A stretch of 10,233 bases of DNA from positions 9,175-19,407 of the forward strand of contig JAJBTL010000335.1 in the NCBI GenBank assembly GCA_020860865.1. The letters are read 5' to 3'. Origin of the DNA: Planctomycetota bacterium (lineage in GTDB: Bacteria; Planctomycetota; SZUA-567). Every line of letters begins with the position of its first letter. The stretch's first letter is position 1. Below the pieces are notes generated by a model. That model was not told where the DNA came from. It searched no databases and saw only the letters and a program-made list of their open reading frames with translations. Made by a program: the position numbers and the translations under genes. This document shows positions 1-7,566 of this stretch, in pieces.

Positions 1-195
1 CATATGTACCTCATGTCCCAGATGGTGGTGCCGGGATCGGTGTACTGGAATATCGGTTTCGGCCTCCGCCGGGAAGACGTCAAGAATGACGGGGAAGGCC
101 TCGCCAACATGAAAAACCTCGGCGACACCATAGACCTCGTCGGCCGGGCCCTGAAGCCGGTCCGCGACCAGTGGCCGGAAGCGCCGGGATACTAA
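1..195 (+). CDS. NADPH-dependent FMN reductase / flavodoxin-family protein, C-terminal fragment
   Basis: Only the last 64 codons are in the window; the reading frame is open at the left edge and ends in TAA at 193-195. The visible part contains MVVPGSVYWN followed by GFGLRREDVKNDGEG and MKNLGD. This order, a glycine-serine-x-Tyr-Trp-Asn segment, then a Glu/Asp-Gly-rich stretch, then a Met-x-Asn-Leu-Gly helix, is typical of the C-terminus of flavodoxin-fold NAD(P)H-dependent oxidoreductases that bind FMN. The N-terminal FMN phosphate loop is outside the window, so cofactor binding cannot be confirmed. The stop is 5 nt before the hydF start, which suggests co-transcription and perhaps translational coupling. 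A redox role beside hydrogenase maturation is possible but is only inferred from position. Confidence 0.62.
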   Translation, partial: HMYLMSQMVVPGSVYWNIGFGLRREDVKNDGEGLANMKNLGDTIDLVGRALKPVRDQWPEAPGY

Positions 196-200
196 CCGGG

Positions 201-1430
201 ATGACGACGACACCGAAAGGCTTTCGCCTCCACATCGGCGTGTTCGGACGGCGGAACGCCGGCAAATCAACCCTCGTCAACCTGGCGAGCGGCCAGGCCG
301 TCAGTATTGTCTATGACACCCCCGGCACCACCACCGATCCGTTGGAAAAAGCCATGGAATTCCCGCCGCTCGGGCCGGTCGTGTGGATTGACACCGCCGG
401 CCTCGACGACGACGGCACGCTCGGACGCCAACGCGCCGGACGGGCCAGGGACGTCGCCCTCCGGGTGGACGTCGCCGTCGTCGTCTTCGCGGGATGCTGG
501 GGCGACGACGAGGCGCGTCTGGTTGATGACTTCCTCGGCCGTGGCGTCCCGGTCGTCGCGGTCAAGAACAAGCTGGACGCCACGCCGCGTCCAGATCCGT
601 GGCCGGATGTGCCGGAGGCGGTTGTCCGCGTCGACATGTCGGCGGCGACGGGGCAGGGCTTTGATGAGTTCCGCCAGGCCGTCATCCGGGCGGCGCCGGC
701 GGACTTTGTCGAATCGCCGGTCATTGTCCGGGATCTCGTGCCGGAGGGCGGGACGGTAATCCTTGTCGTACCGATAGACAAGGAAGCGCCGCGCGGGCGG
801 CTTATTCTCCCGCAGGTTCAGACGATTCGCGACCTCCTGGACGGCTTTTGCCGTGCCCTCGTTTGCCGGGAGACCGATGTCGGGGCGGCCCTGGACAGCC
901 TGAAAAGGCCGCCCGACCTCGTCGTCACCGACTCGCAGGCGTTTCACGAAGTGTCCCGGTCGGTGCCGGAGGCGATTCCGCTGACCGGGTTTTCCATCCT
1001 GTTCGCCCGGACAAAAGGCGACCTCGCCACTTTCTCCCGGGGTGCCGCCGCCATCGACCGGCTCCGGGACGGCGACCGCGTCCTCGTCGCCGAATCGTGC
1101 ACGCACCATCGGGAGGACGACGACATCGGCCGGGCCAAGCTCCCGGCGTTACTCGGGAAAAAGACCGGACGGCGGCTCGAGTTCGACTTCGTCTCAGGCC
1201 ACGATTTCCCGGACACGCTTCAGGACTACGCCCTCGTCCTCCATTGCGGCGCCTGCATGACCAGCCGCCGCGCCGTCCTCTCCCGCCTCGCCGCTTGCGC
1301 GGCGGCCGGCGTGCCGGTGGTAAATTACGGCATGGCCATCGCCGCCTGCCTCGGCCTCCTTAACCGCGCCCTCGGGCCGTTCCCGGGCGCCGCCCGGGCT
1401 TATCATGAAAGCAGTGGAACTACGGAATGA
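201..1430 (+). CDS. hydF: [FeFe]-hydrogenase maturation GTPase HydF
   Basis: HydF is the scaffold that receives the 2Fe subcluster made by HydE and HydG and delivers it to the hydrogenase HydA. The 409-residue length fits the family. An N-terminal GTPase domain shows the P-loop GRRNAGKS (residues 16-23), a TPGTTTDP switch segment, DTAG (64-67) and NKLD (123-126). A middle dimerisation region follows. The C-terminal domain keeps the iron-sulfur ligand pattern Cys-Thr-His (300-302) and His-Cys-Gly-Ala-Cys (348-352). I chose ATG at 201 because the protein then begins as HydF proteins usually do, a few residues before the RLHIG strand. An in-frame GTG at 171 would overlap the upstream gene by 25 nt. 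No strong ribosome binding site is visible, so coupling to the upstream gene is likely. hydE, hydG and the hydrogenase itself are not in the window. Confidence 0.96.
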   Translation: MTTTPKGFRLHIGVFGRRNAGKSTLVNLASGQAVSIVYDTPGTTTDPLEKAMEFPPLGPVVWIDTAGLDDDGTLGRQRAGRARDVALRVDVAVVVFAGCWGDDEARLVDDFLGRGVPVVAVKNKLDATPRPDPWPDVPEAVVRVDMSAATGQGFDEFRQAVIRAAPADFVESPVIVRDLVPEGGTVILVVPIDKEAPRGRLILPQVQTIRDLLDGFCRALVCRETDVGAALDSLKRPPDLVVTDSQAFHEVSRSVPEAIPLTGFSILFARTKGDLATFSRGAAAIDRLRDGDRVLVAESCTHHREDDDIGRAKLPALLGKKTGRRLEFDFVSGHDFPDTLQDYALVLHCGACMTSRRAVLSRLAACAAAGVPVVNYGMAIAACLGLLNRALGPFPGAARAYHESSGTTE

Positions 1431-2401
1431 CCTTTATTAAACCGCTTCAGATTAAATCGCTCATCCTCGAAAACAACCTGGTCCAGGCCCCGCTTGCCGG
1501 CTATTCGTCCATGCCGTTCCGGCTCCTGACGTGGCGCTTCGGCCGGCCTGGCCTCTTGGCGACGGAGATGATCTCCGCCGGCGCCCTTGTCCAGGGGTCG
1601 CCGAGCCAGTATCAATATCTCTACAAATCCCCGGCCGAAGGGCCGGTCCAGTACCAGATATGGGGGGCGAAGCCGGACGCCGTCGGCTACGCCGCCGCCA
1701 GGGTGACGGAATGCGGCGCCGACGCCGTCGACCTCAATTGCGGCTGTCCGGTCCGGAAAGTGCGGGCGGCCGGAGCCGGATCGAAGTTGATGGAAGACCC
1801 GCTCCTCATCGGCCGCCTCGTCCGGGCAATGCGGAAAAACACCGACCTGCCGCTGTCCGTCAAGATCCGCGTCGGCACCGCGCCGGACAACTTCAACGCT
1901 GTCGAAGTCGCGAAAATCGCCGAGGCCGAAGGGGTCGATTGGATAATTGTCCACGGTCGCCACGCCAAGGAGTCGTACGGAACGCCGTGCCGCTACGAAG
2001 AAATCGCCCGCGTCGTCCAGGCCGTGTCCGTGCCGGTGGTCGGGAACGGCGATGTCCGGGACGGGGCTACGGCCGACCGGATGTTCAGGGAAACAGGCGT
2101 TGTCGGCGCCATGGTCGGCCGGGCCTGCATGGGCGCGCCGTGGGTGTTTGCGCGAATCAAGACCGAGTGCGACGGTCTCGCCTACACGCCGCCATCCCGG
2201 CGGGAGATCGGGGACATCCTGCTTCAGCACCACGATCTTCTTGTCGAACTCATCGGCGAAAACCGGGCCATACGCCATTGCCGCAAGCTCGGATCGTTTT
2301 ATTCAAAAGCCTTTGCCGGCGCCCGGGAGTTCCGTGGGGCGCTCAGTTTTGTCAATACCCGTGATGAATTGAAAGGGCTCCTTGTCAGGCATTTTCATTG
2401 A
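1427..2401 (+). CDS. dusB: tRNA-dihydrouridine synthase, DusB/NifR3 type
   Basis: This 324-residue flavoenzyme reduces uridine to dihydrouridine in tRNA using FMN and NADPH. The TIM-barrel starts with APLAGYSSMPFR, the FMN-binding strand. The active-site motif NCGCPVRKV places the catalytic cysteine at residue 107, followed by GAGSKLMEDP, which is DusB-like. Further family signatures are SVKIRVG (144-150), VHGR (175-178), NGDV (207-210) and VGRACMGAPWVF (230-241). A C-terminal helical tRNA-binding domain fills the rest. The second residue of the active-site motif is Cys105 where Met is common in the family; this is not a catalytic position. The ATG overlaps the hydF TGA by 4 nt (ATGA), with a weak GGA 8 nt upstream, so translation is probably coupled to hydF. 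Assignment to the family is firm; the exact Dus subfamily and target uridine are less certain. Confidence 0.93.
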   Translation: MTFIKPLQIKSLILENNLVQAPLAGYSSMPFRLLTWRFGRPGLLATEMISAGALVQGSPSQYQYLYKSPAEGPVQYQIWGAKPDAVGYAAARVTECGADAVDLNCGCPVRKVRAAGAGSKLMEDPLLIGRLVRAMRKNTDLPLSVKIRVGTAPDNFNAVEVAKIAEAEGVDWIIVHGRHAKESYGTPCRYEEIARVVQAVSVPVVGNGDVRDGATADRMFRETGVVGAMVGRACMGAPWVFARIKTECDGLAYTPPSRREIGDILLQHHDLLVELIGENRAIRHCRKLGSFYSKAFAGAREFRGALSFVNTRDELKGLLVRHFH

Positions 2402-2446
2402 CAGGCTAATTCCCATTCTGACAATAGGTTGGAACCGTAATAAAGA
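2398..2446 (+). promoter_or_regulatory. possible proS promoter elements
   Basis: A perfect TTGACA lies at 2398-2403, across the dus stop codon, and a second near-match CTGACA at 2418-2423. Seventeen bases after the second is TAAAGA (2441-2446), within the AT-rich run GTAATAAAG. No -10 element is a good match at 17 nt from the first box. This is the most promoter-like spot in the 124-nt gap before proS, but the pairing is weak and the call is inferred. Confidence 0.3.
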
Positions 2447-2510
2447 AAACCGGTCAATCGGCCGCCACCCGTGCCGCGTGACCGGTCACGACAACACCAT
2501 CACCAAGCGA

Positions 2511-2518
2511 AAAGGAGA
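2511..2518 (+). promoter_or_regulatory. ribosome binding site deciding the proS GTG start
   Basis: AAAGGAGA sits 7 nt before GTG at 2526. An upstream in-frame ATG at 2382 would add 48 residues with no synthetase-like content and would run into dus, so this site fixes the start at 2526. Confidence 0.75.
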
Positions 2519-2525
2519 ACCGCTC

Positions 2526-4055
2526 GTGGCCAAGGCCCCGCAACACGCCATCAGTCCCACCCGGGAAGAAGATTACGCCGAATGGTACCAACAAGTCGTC
2601 CGCGCCGCCGACATGGCCGAGACGAGCCCGGTGCGCGGCTGCATGGTCATCAAGCCCTGGGGCTATACGCTGTGGGAAAACATCCAGAAAAACATGGATC
2701 GGCTCTTCAAGGACACCGGCCATGTGAACGCCTATTTCCCGCTGTTCATTCCGAAAAGTTTTATGGAAAAGGAAGCGGAACACGTCGAGGGCTTCGCCAA
2801 GGAATGCGCCGTCGTCACCCATCACCGCCTCGAAGCCGGACCGGACGGCGGCCTCGTCCCGGCCGGTGAACTGGAGGAACCGCTCATCGTCAGGCCGACG
2901 TCGGAGACGATTATCGGCGCCATGTATGCGAAATGGGTGCAGTCCTACCGCGACCTCCCCATCCTCATCAACCAATGGGCCAATGTCGTCCGCTGGGAAC
3001 TGCGGACGCGGCTGTTCCTCCGCACCGCCGAGTTCCTCTGGCAGGAAGGCCACACCGCCCACGAAACGGCGGAGGAAGCCTGGGAGGAGACCCGGAAGAT
3101 GCTGGACGTCTACGCCGACTTTGCCGAAAACTACCTGGCCATGCCGGTCCTCCGGGGCCAGAAGACGCCGAACCAGCGGTTCCCCGGCGCTGTCGAGACG
3201 CTGTGCATTGAAGCGATGATGCAGGACCGGAAGTCGCTTCAGTCCGGTACCAGCCACTTCCTCGGGCAGAATTTTTCCAAGGCGTCCGGCATCATTTACC
3301 AGTCCCGGGAAGGCCGCGAGGAATATGCCTGGACAACGTCCTGGGGCTCGTCGACCCGCCTTATCGGCGGCGCCATCATGACCCACGGCGACGACGACGG
3401 CATGGTCATGCCGCCCCGGCTGGCGCCGACCCATGTGGTGATTCTGCCCATATTCCGGAAGGAGTCGGAACGCGACGCCTCTCTTGAATACGCGGAAGGC
3501 ATTGCCCGCGATCTCCGGAAATTGTCGACGCCGTGGGGCGGCCCGGTGGAGGTCATCGTCGACCGCCGCGACATGAACGCGGGGGAAAAAGGCTGGGAAT
3601 GGGTCAAGAAGGGCGCGCCCGTCCGGGTCGAGGTCGGACCCCGGGATATCGAGAAAAACGCGGTGTTCGTTGCCCGCCGCGACCTTGGGCCGAAAGAAAA
3701 GTACGGCCAGGGCCGGGACGACTTCATCGCCGCCTTGCCGTCGCTTCTTGGTGAAATGCAGGACAACCTGTTTAACCGCGCCCTCCGTTACCGGGAGGAA
3801 AACACCCGGGATATCGACACTCTCGAGGACTTCCGCGCCTTCTTCACGCCGAAGAATGCCGAACGGCCGGAGATTCACGGCGGCTACGCCATGAGCCACT
3901 GGTGCGGCGATGAAGCCTGCGAGGAGACGATTACGAAGGAACTGTCCGTCACCATCCGCTGCATCCCGTTCGACCGGGAAAAGTCCGGCCCGGGCAAGTG
4001 CTTTGTCTGCGGCAAGGATTCGCCCGGACGGGTGCCGTTCGCCAAGGCGTATTAG
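2526..4055 (+). CDS. proS: proline-tRNA ligase, archaeal/eukaryal-like (type 3)
   Basis: This class II aminoacyl-tRNA synthetase charges tRNA-Pro. At 509 residues from the GTG start it has the length of the short, archaeal-like form and lacks the large editing insertion of the common bacterial enzyme. Motif 1 lies around FPLFIPKSF (71-79). The proline/ATP site shows RPTSET (123-128). Motif 2 runs from RWELRTR (156) through RTAEFLWQEGHTAH (166-179). Motif 3 is around GSSTRLIGG (274-282). The anticodon-binding domain follows, including VDRRDMNAGEKGWEWVKKG (residues 346-364). A C-terminal zinc-binding domain has cysteines at 460, 465, 492 and 495, and the protein ends in tyrosine as archaeal and eukaryal ProS often do. 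The gene is downstream of dus in the same orientation, with its own ribosome binding site, and a GC-rich hairpin follows it. Confidence 0.97.
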   Translation: MAKAPQHAISPTREEDYAEWYQQVVRAADMAETSPVRGCMVIKPWGYTLWENIQKNMDRLFKDTGHVNAYFPLFIPKSFMEKEAEHVEGFAKECAVVTHHRLEAGPDGGLVPAGELEEPLIVRPTSETIIGAMYAKWVQSYRDLPILINQWANVVRWELRTRLFLRTAEFLWQEGHTAHETAEEAWEETRKMLDVYADFAENYLAMPVLRGQKTPNQRFPGAVETLCIEAMMQDRKSLQSGTSHFLGQNFSKASGIIYQSREGREEYAWTTSWGSSTRLIGGAIMTHGDDDGMVMPPRLAPTHVVILPIFRKESERDASLEYAEGIARDLRKLSTPWGGPVEVIVDRRDMNAGEKGWEWVKKGAPVRVEVGPRDIEKNAVFVARRDLGPKEKYGQGRDDFIAALPSLLGEMQDNLFNRALRYREENTRDIDTLEDFRAFFTPKNAERPEIHGGYAMSHWCGDEACEETITKELSVTIRCIPFDREKSGPGKCFVCGKDSPGRVPFAKAY

Positions 4056-4066
4056 TCGTACAACGG

Positions 4067-4102
4067 CCGGCCCGATTGCCTTGACTAGGTTCGGGCCGGT
4101 TT
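4067..4102 (+). terminator. possible terminator after proS
   Basis: CCGGCCCGA (4067-4075) pairs perfectly with TCGGGCCGG (4091-4099) around a 15-nt loop, 11 nt after the proS stop. Only three T residues follow directly, so it may be a weak intrinsic terminator or an RNA-stabilising hairpin. Confidence 0.45.
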
Positions 4103-4170
4103 GCAAAGGTAAAATGTAAATAAGAGGTTTACTCGCGGTCCACGTCACCGGACCGTACCAGGAGAGCGCC

Positions 4171-4995
4171 ATGCCCATCAGCGTCCACGTCGATACCCAC
4201 ACCCACACCGTCCTGTCCGGCCATGCCTGGAGCACCCTCCGGGAAAACGCCGTCGGCGCCGCCAAACGCGGCCTGACCGGCATGTGCCTGACGGAACACG
4301 GCCACGCCATGCCCGGCGCCGGTCCGTTTTTCCTCACGACCGCCCAGAAGATGCTGCCGCCGGAGGTGGCGGGGATACGGGTGTTTTACGGGGTCGAGGC
4401 CAACATCATCGACATCGCCGGCACTATCGACATCGAGGACCGGATGCTCTTCAACAGCGAATGGAACGTCGCCAGCATGCATGAAATCTGCTGCACGGTC
4501 GGGAACGAAACGGAGAACACCGAAGCCTACCTGAAGGTCCTCGACCACCCGGCCATCGACATGCTCGGCCACATCGACGACTGGAAGACGCCGAACGATT
4601 TCGAGACCGTCATCAAGGCCGCCCGCGACCGGGGCCGCCTTATTGAAATCAACAACAACTCCCTCCTTATCCGGAAGGGCAGTATGGAACGCGTCTCCGA
4701 GGTCATCCGTCTCTGCAACAAACTTGACGCCCGCGTCGCCATATCCTCGGACGCTCACTTCGACGAAATGGTCGGATCGGTCCAGCCCGCCATCGATCTT
4801 ATGGCGAAGTTGGCATTTCCGGAACAGTTGGTTGTCAACCGGTCGCTCCGGACGTTCGAAGCCTACCTGAAGGAACGGAACGCCCGGGTGCACAGCGCCA
4901 GGGACACCTTCCTCGGCAACCGTCGGTCGGAACGGCGCCTGGCCAAAATGAAGGAACGCGGCGAAATGCTGCCGCATTCGCTGCCGGATGAATAA
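4171..4995 (+). CDS. ycdX: PHP-domain metal-dependent phosphatase, YcdX family
   Basis: The 274-residue protein keeps every ligand known for the trinuclear zinc site of E. coli YcdX: His10 and His12 in DTHTHT, His18, His43 in TEHGH, Glu76 in GVEAN, His104 in ASMHE, His134 in GHIDDW, and Asp194 and His196 in SSDAHF. This pattern spans one intact PHP barrel, so the protein is very probably an active metal-dependent phosphoesterase. The physiological substrate is unknown. It is roughly 30 residues longer than E. coli YcdX; the extra part is a basic, arginine-rich C-terminus (about 235-274). ATG at 4171 is preceded by AGGAGA with 5-nt spacing. Upstream lies a hairpin after proS and an AT-rich stretch with TAAAAT (4110-4115) that could serve a separate promoter. 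The gene converges with the hydrolase on the opposite strand; the 123 nt between them show no strong hairpin. Confidence 0.88.
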   Translation: MPISVHVDTHTHTVLSGHAWSTLRENAVGAAKRGLTGMCLTEHGHAMPGAGPFFLTTAQKMLPPEVAGIRVFYGVEANIIDIAGTIDIEDRMLFNSEWNVASMHEICCTVGNETENTEAYLKVLDHPAIDMLGHIDDWKTPNDFETVIKAARDRGRLIEINNNSLLIRKGSMERVSEVIRLCNKLDARVAISSDAHFDEMVGSVQPAIDLMAKLAFPEQLVVNRSLRTFEAYLKERNARVHSARDTFLGNRRSERRLAKMKERGEMLPHSLPDE

Positions 4996-5118
4996 ACGCG
5001 GGATACGGCGGCGCGGGTGAAGGCCGTCGCTATGACGTGATGGCTGTGTGGAATTGGAGAGGGATTCGAGTCGCAGGGGAAGAATTTGTGAGTGGCGGTT
5101 CAGGGGTGATGAAGGCGG

Positions 5119-6006
5119 CTATACCGTGATGGTTTGGCCTTCCCTGGCGAGGAACAGGCCGGGGAAATCTTTTTTCGCTTCCGCTTCCATCTGGTCGAGC
5201 TGGTCGTCGGTGTGGGTCGGTTCGTGGTGGACAATGGCGAGGCGTTCGATGCCGGCGAGGCGGGCGGTTTGTACCGCCATCGGGATGGTGCTGTGGCCCC
5301 AGCCTTTTCGGTTTTTAAAATACTCCTCCGACGTGTACTGGCCGTCGTGGGCCATAAGGTCGGCGCCTTTGGCAAAAGCGGCCAGTCGCGGATCGCCGTG
5401 CTCTTCGTCGCCTTCGACGTCGGTGGCGTAGACATACGCTTTGCCGTTGTATTCAAGGCGGAAATTAAGGACGTCCTCCACTGGATGGAGGGTGTTTTTT
5501 AATACCCGGACGACGATGCTGCCGGCGGGCGGCGTTTCGTTCGGCCGGGCCAGGCGCGGATCGGTTTCGTCCGGCGCCCAGAGGATGACTTCGCCGCCGT
5601 TCAGGACGGTGCAGGTGTATTTCATGCCCATCCGGGCCAACTGGACCGGGTGCGCCGTCGGGGACGACAGATCCTCCAACGCGTCCAGGATGGTTCCCGG
5701 ATTGTCGGCCGGGCCGAAAATGTGCATGGTGACGCTCGGGTTATAGGCGGGCGGAAAATAGAGGATGCCGCCGATGTGGTCGTGATGGTTGTGGGAAAAG
5801 AGGATGGCGAAGTTCAGGGGACCCCGGAGTTCCTGCCCGAGACTGATGATGCCGGTGCCGGCGTCGAAGACGATGAGCCTGCCGCCAACTCTGACCTCCT
5901 GACTGCTGGTGTTGCCGCCGTACCGGAGGGTGGTGGGGCCGGGCATGGGGTAACTGCCCCGAACGCCACGGAAGGTGATTCTGATCAAGCCCTCGTCATC
6001 CACCAT
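5119..6006 (-). CDS. metallo-beta-lactamase-fold hydrolase
   Basis: The 295-residue protein opens with FRGVRGSYPMPGPTTLRYGG and NTSS, the start typical of a broad family of MBL-fold hydrolases related to PhnP, RNase Z and cyclic-nucleotide phosphodiesterases. The metal motif HxHxDH is SHNHHDHIGG (71-80; His72, His74, Asp76, His77). A third His is in TLHP (174), the bridging Asp in YATDVEGDE (Asp196), and further conserved His residues lie in AHDGQY (220), GHST (238) and VHHEP (260-261). The two-metal site therefore appears complete. No lactamase, glyoxalase or RNase Z exosite signature stands out, so the substrate is unknown; a phosphodiester is the usual guess for this group. ATG at 6004-6006 is preceded by AAGGA at 6 nt. 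It lies 3' of xerC but behind a terminator and a gap of 376 nt, so it is probably transcribed on its own. Confidence 0.85.
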   Translation of the reverse strand: MVDDEGLIRITFRGVRGSYPMPGPTTLRYGGNTSSQEVRVGGRLIVFDAGTGIISLGQELRGPLNFAILFSHNHHDHIGGILYFPPAYNPSVTMHIFGPADNPGTILDALEDLSSPTAHPVQLARMGMKYTCTVLNGGEVILWAPDETDPRLARPNETPPAGSIVVRVLKNTLHPVEDVLNFRLEYNGKAYVYATDVEGDEEHGDPRLAAFAKGADLMAHDGQYTSEEYFKNRKGWGHSTIPMAVQTARLAGIERLAIVHHEPTHTDDQLDQMEAEAKKDFPGLFLAREGQTITV

Positions 6007-6139
6007 TGGATTCCTTGCATAACGGCGTCTGCTTTGCCGTTTATTCTGCCGAGACGGCCCTGCCAGGTCCGTAAAGGTCGAGCGTACAGGCAGTCACGGC
6101 GAGGCTGGCATGTGGGAACCGAACCAAGGGTACTCCACG

Positions 6140-6145
6140 AGTATA
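6140..6145 (-). promoter_or_regulatory. possible -10 box for the MBL hydrolase
   Basis: The minus strand reads TATACT, a close match to TATAAT, about 135 nt before the hydrolase ATG in a locally AT-rich stretch. No good -35 hexamer is visible at 16-18 nt, so this is a weak call. Confidence 0.25.
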
Positions 6146-6250
6146 CATATTTCCCGGCGGAACGCACCTAATTTTTATTCGGACCAACCGGACTGGCGCT
6201 TCCCACGCGCCTTGTCCACAACAGGGTCAAGTACGTCTGATGTCATGTGT

Positions 6251-6283
6251 AAACAAACAGGGCCGTCATCGCGGACGGCCCTG
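6251..6283 (-). terminator. intrinsic terminator after xerC
   Basis: A perfect 10-bp stem, CAGGGCCGTC (6258-6267) with GACGGCCCTG (6274-6283), has a 6-nt loop. On the minus strand it is followed at once by TTTGTTT (6257-6251). It lies about 100 nt past the xerC stop and would separate xerC from the hydrolase gene. Confidence 0.78.
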
Positions 6284-6382
6284 GTGTAAATGTTGCGTTT
6301 GTGGAAGCCGCTCGCCCATTTCGTCCGTCGGGACAGCCGTCAGCTTCGCGTTTACCATTGCCTCCCGACGCCCGGGAACGGG

Positions 6383-7420
6383 TCAGGCGGTCTTGTGCTT
6401 CACCACCTGGAAGCGCGGGGTAATGCTGGCCGCCGGGTCGAACGGTGCCGCCACGGGAACCGGAACCGGCTCAGGCGTCGTCACATTGTCGGACATTTGC
6501 TGTTCGGCCCGGGGGTGCGAGGCCGAATAGATCCGCTGCATGTCGGCGGCGGTTATGTGGGTATAAATTTGCGTGGTGGAGATGTTTTCGTGTCCGAGAA
6601 GCTCCTGCACGACCCGGAGGTCGGCGCCACGCTGCAACAGGTGGGTGGCGAAAGAGTGCCGGAGCGTATGCGGCGACACGTCCGTCGGCAGCCCGGCGAG
6701 GGCGGCGTAATGGGACAGCATGCGCCGGACCGAACGGGTGGTGAGGCGTTGTCCCCGGAAGTTCAGGAACACCGCGTTCGGGTCGAAACGGGCGCGGTCG
6801 TGGTGCGTTGTTTTGAAATGGAGGTATTCCTCGAGGGCGGTCATGGCGTAGCGGCCGACCGGGTTGATCCGCTCCTTCATGCCTTTTCCCCGGAGACGGA
6901 GGACGCGGCGCTCGAGATCAATGTCGTCGTGGTCGAGACCGACCAGTTCGAACGACCGGAGGCCGGCGGAGTAGATGAGTTCGAGGATGGCCTTGTCCCG
7001 GCTCCCGATAAAGGTGCCGCCTTCCGGCGTGGCGAGGAGCCGTTCCATCATGGAGATGGTGAGGAAGGTCGGGATCTTCTTCTCCAGCTTCGGGGTGTGG
7101 ACGACCCGGGCCGGGTTCGAGTCGACGCGGCCGTTCCGGTTCAGGTATTTGTAGAAGCTCCGGAGCGCGGCGATTTTACGGGCAACGGTTTGTCGCGACG
7201 CACCTTTTTCGCCAAATTCAGCCATGAACGAGCGGATCTGATGGTGGCTGACCTTTTCCGGAAAATCGGCGACCATGCCGTTGTCGACAAGGTGCGCGTG
7301 GAACTGCGCCAGGTCAACGCCATAATTCCTGACCGTGTGTTCGCTCATGTTGCGTTCAAGCGCCAGGTAGTTCAGGAACTCCAGGATGTCCGGCTGGTTG
7401 GTGCGGCTTAAGGTGGACAA
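6383..7420 (-). CDS. xerC: tyrosine recombinase, XerC/XerD type
   Basis: Xer recombinases resolve chromosome dimers by strand exchange at dif. An N-terminal core-binding domain contains FLNYLALERNMSEHTVRNY. The catalytic domain has all six expected residues, numbered from the TTG start: Arg155 (AGLRS), Lys179 (GKGMKER), His251 and Arg254 (PHTLRHSFATHLL), His277 (LGHENISTTQIY) and the nucleophile Tyr286. The usual family end, SHPRA, is reached near residue 305. A further tail of about 40 residues then follows, rich in proline and valine. The start is inferred: TTG at 7420 has GGAGAAAGGGG just upstream, while ATG at 7459 and GTG at 7462 have none. No second recombinase, dif site or integration module is present, which favours a housekeeping Xer enzyme over an element integrase. 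XerC versus XerD cannot be settled from sequence alone. Confidence 0.92.
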   Translation of the reverse strand: MSTLSRTNQPDILEFLNYLALERNMSEHTVRNYGVDLAQFHAHLVDNGMVADFPEKVSHHQIRSFMAEFGEKGASRQTVARKIAALRSFYKYLNRNGRVDSNPARVVHTPKLEKKIPTFLTISMMERLLATPEGGTFIGSRDKAILELIYSAGLRSFELVGLDHDDIDLERRVLRLRGKGMKERINPVGRYAMTALEEYLHFKTTHHDRARFDPNAVFLNFRGQRLTTRSVRRMLSHYAALAGLPTDVSPHTLRHSFATHLLQRGADLRVVQELLGHENISTTQIYTHITAADMQRIYSASHPRAEQQMSDNVTTPEPVPVPVAAPFDPAASITPRFQVVKHKTA

Positions 7421-7426
7421 TGTGTA

Positions 7427-7437
7427 CCCCTTTCTCC
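7427..7437 (-). promoter_or_regulatory. ribosome binding site supporting the TTG start of xerC
   Basis: The minus strand reads GGAGAAAGGGG, then TACACA, then TTG at 7420. The purine-rich run lies at a normal distance from the TTG. The ATG at 7459 has only pyrimidine-mixed sequence upstream. Confidence 0.55.
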
Positions 7438-7566
7438 AAAAATCATTGGCCGCCAGCATCACACTGGCGAACGGACGAATCCGCGTCCGATTCTTTTTCG
7501 GCCTATGCTTGTTATCGGATGGAGACGGGGGGAGCCTTGAGAGAATTTTTCAAAACCGTTGAAAGA

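Larger units (their letters stand above)
6007..6382. other. intergenic region between the xerC stop and the MBL hydrolase start
   Basis: This 376-nt gap holds the xerC terminator (6251-6283) and, to its left, a possible promoter for the hydrolase. A short GGCGC/GCGCC hairpin lies at 6195-6211. I find no tRNA cloverleaf and no convincing gene. Confidence 0.6.

Noticed and set aside
1403..2278. A 291-codon minus-strand frame opposite dusB
   Set aside because: It is antisense to a clear dihydrouridine synthase, has no ribosome binding site of note and no domain.
2382..2525. An N-terminal extension of proS from ATG 2382
   Set aside because: The added 48 residues look like translated non-coding DNA and overlap the dus end, while a good ribosome binding site precedes GTG 2526.
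2454..4337. A 627-codon open frame on the minus strand opposite proS
   Set aside because: It mirrors proS and the start of the PHP gene and has no recognisable domain; proS on the other strand has complete synthetase motifs. Long antisense frames are expected in GC-rich coding DNA.
6181..6300. A possible tRNA or small RNA in the hairpin-rich gap after xerC
   Set aside because: I could not form a cloverleaf and found no T-arm consensus; the strongest hairpin is explained as the xerC terminator.
6266..6358. A 30-codon minus-strand ORF just after xerC, with GGGAGG before its ATG
   Set aside because: The purine run is only 2 nt from the ATG, too close for normal initiation, and the stop codon lies inside the terminator hairpin. 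The peptide resembles nothing known to me.
6290..7411. A 373-codon open frame on the plus strand opposite xerC
   Set aside because: The minus strand carries the full set of tyrosine recombinase catalytic residues; the plus-strand product shows nothing recognisable.
6383..7420. The tyrosine recombinase as an integrase of a mobile element
   Set aside because: It most resembles XerC/XerD along its length, and no attachment-site repeats, tRNA gene or accessory cargo genes are next to it.
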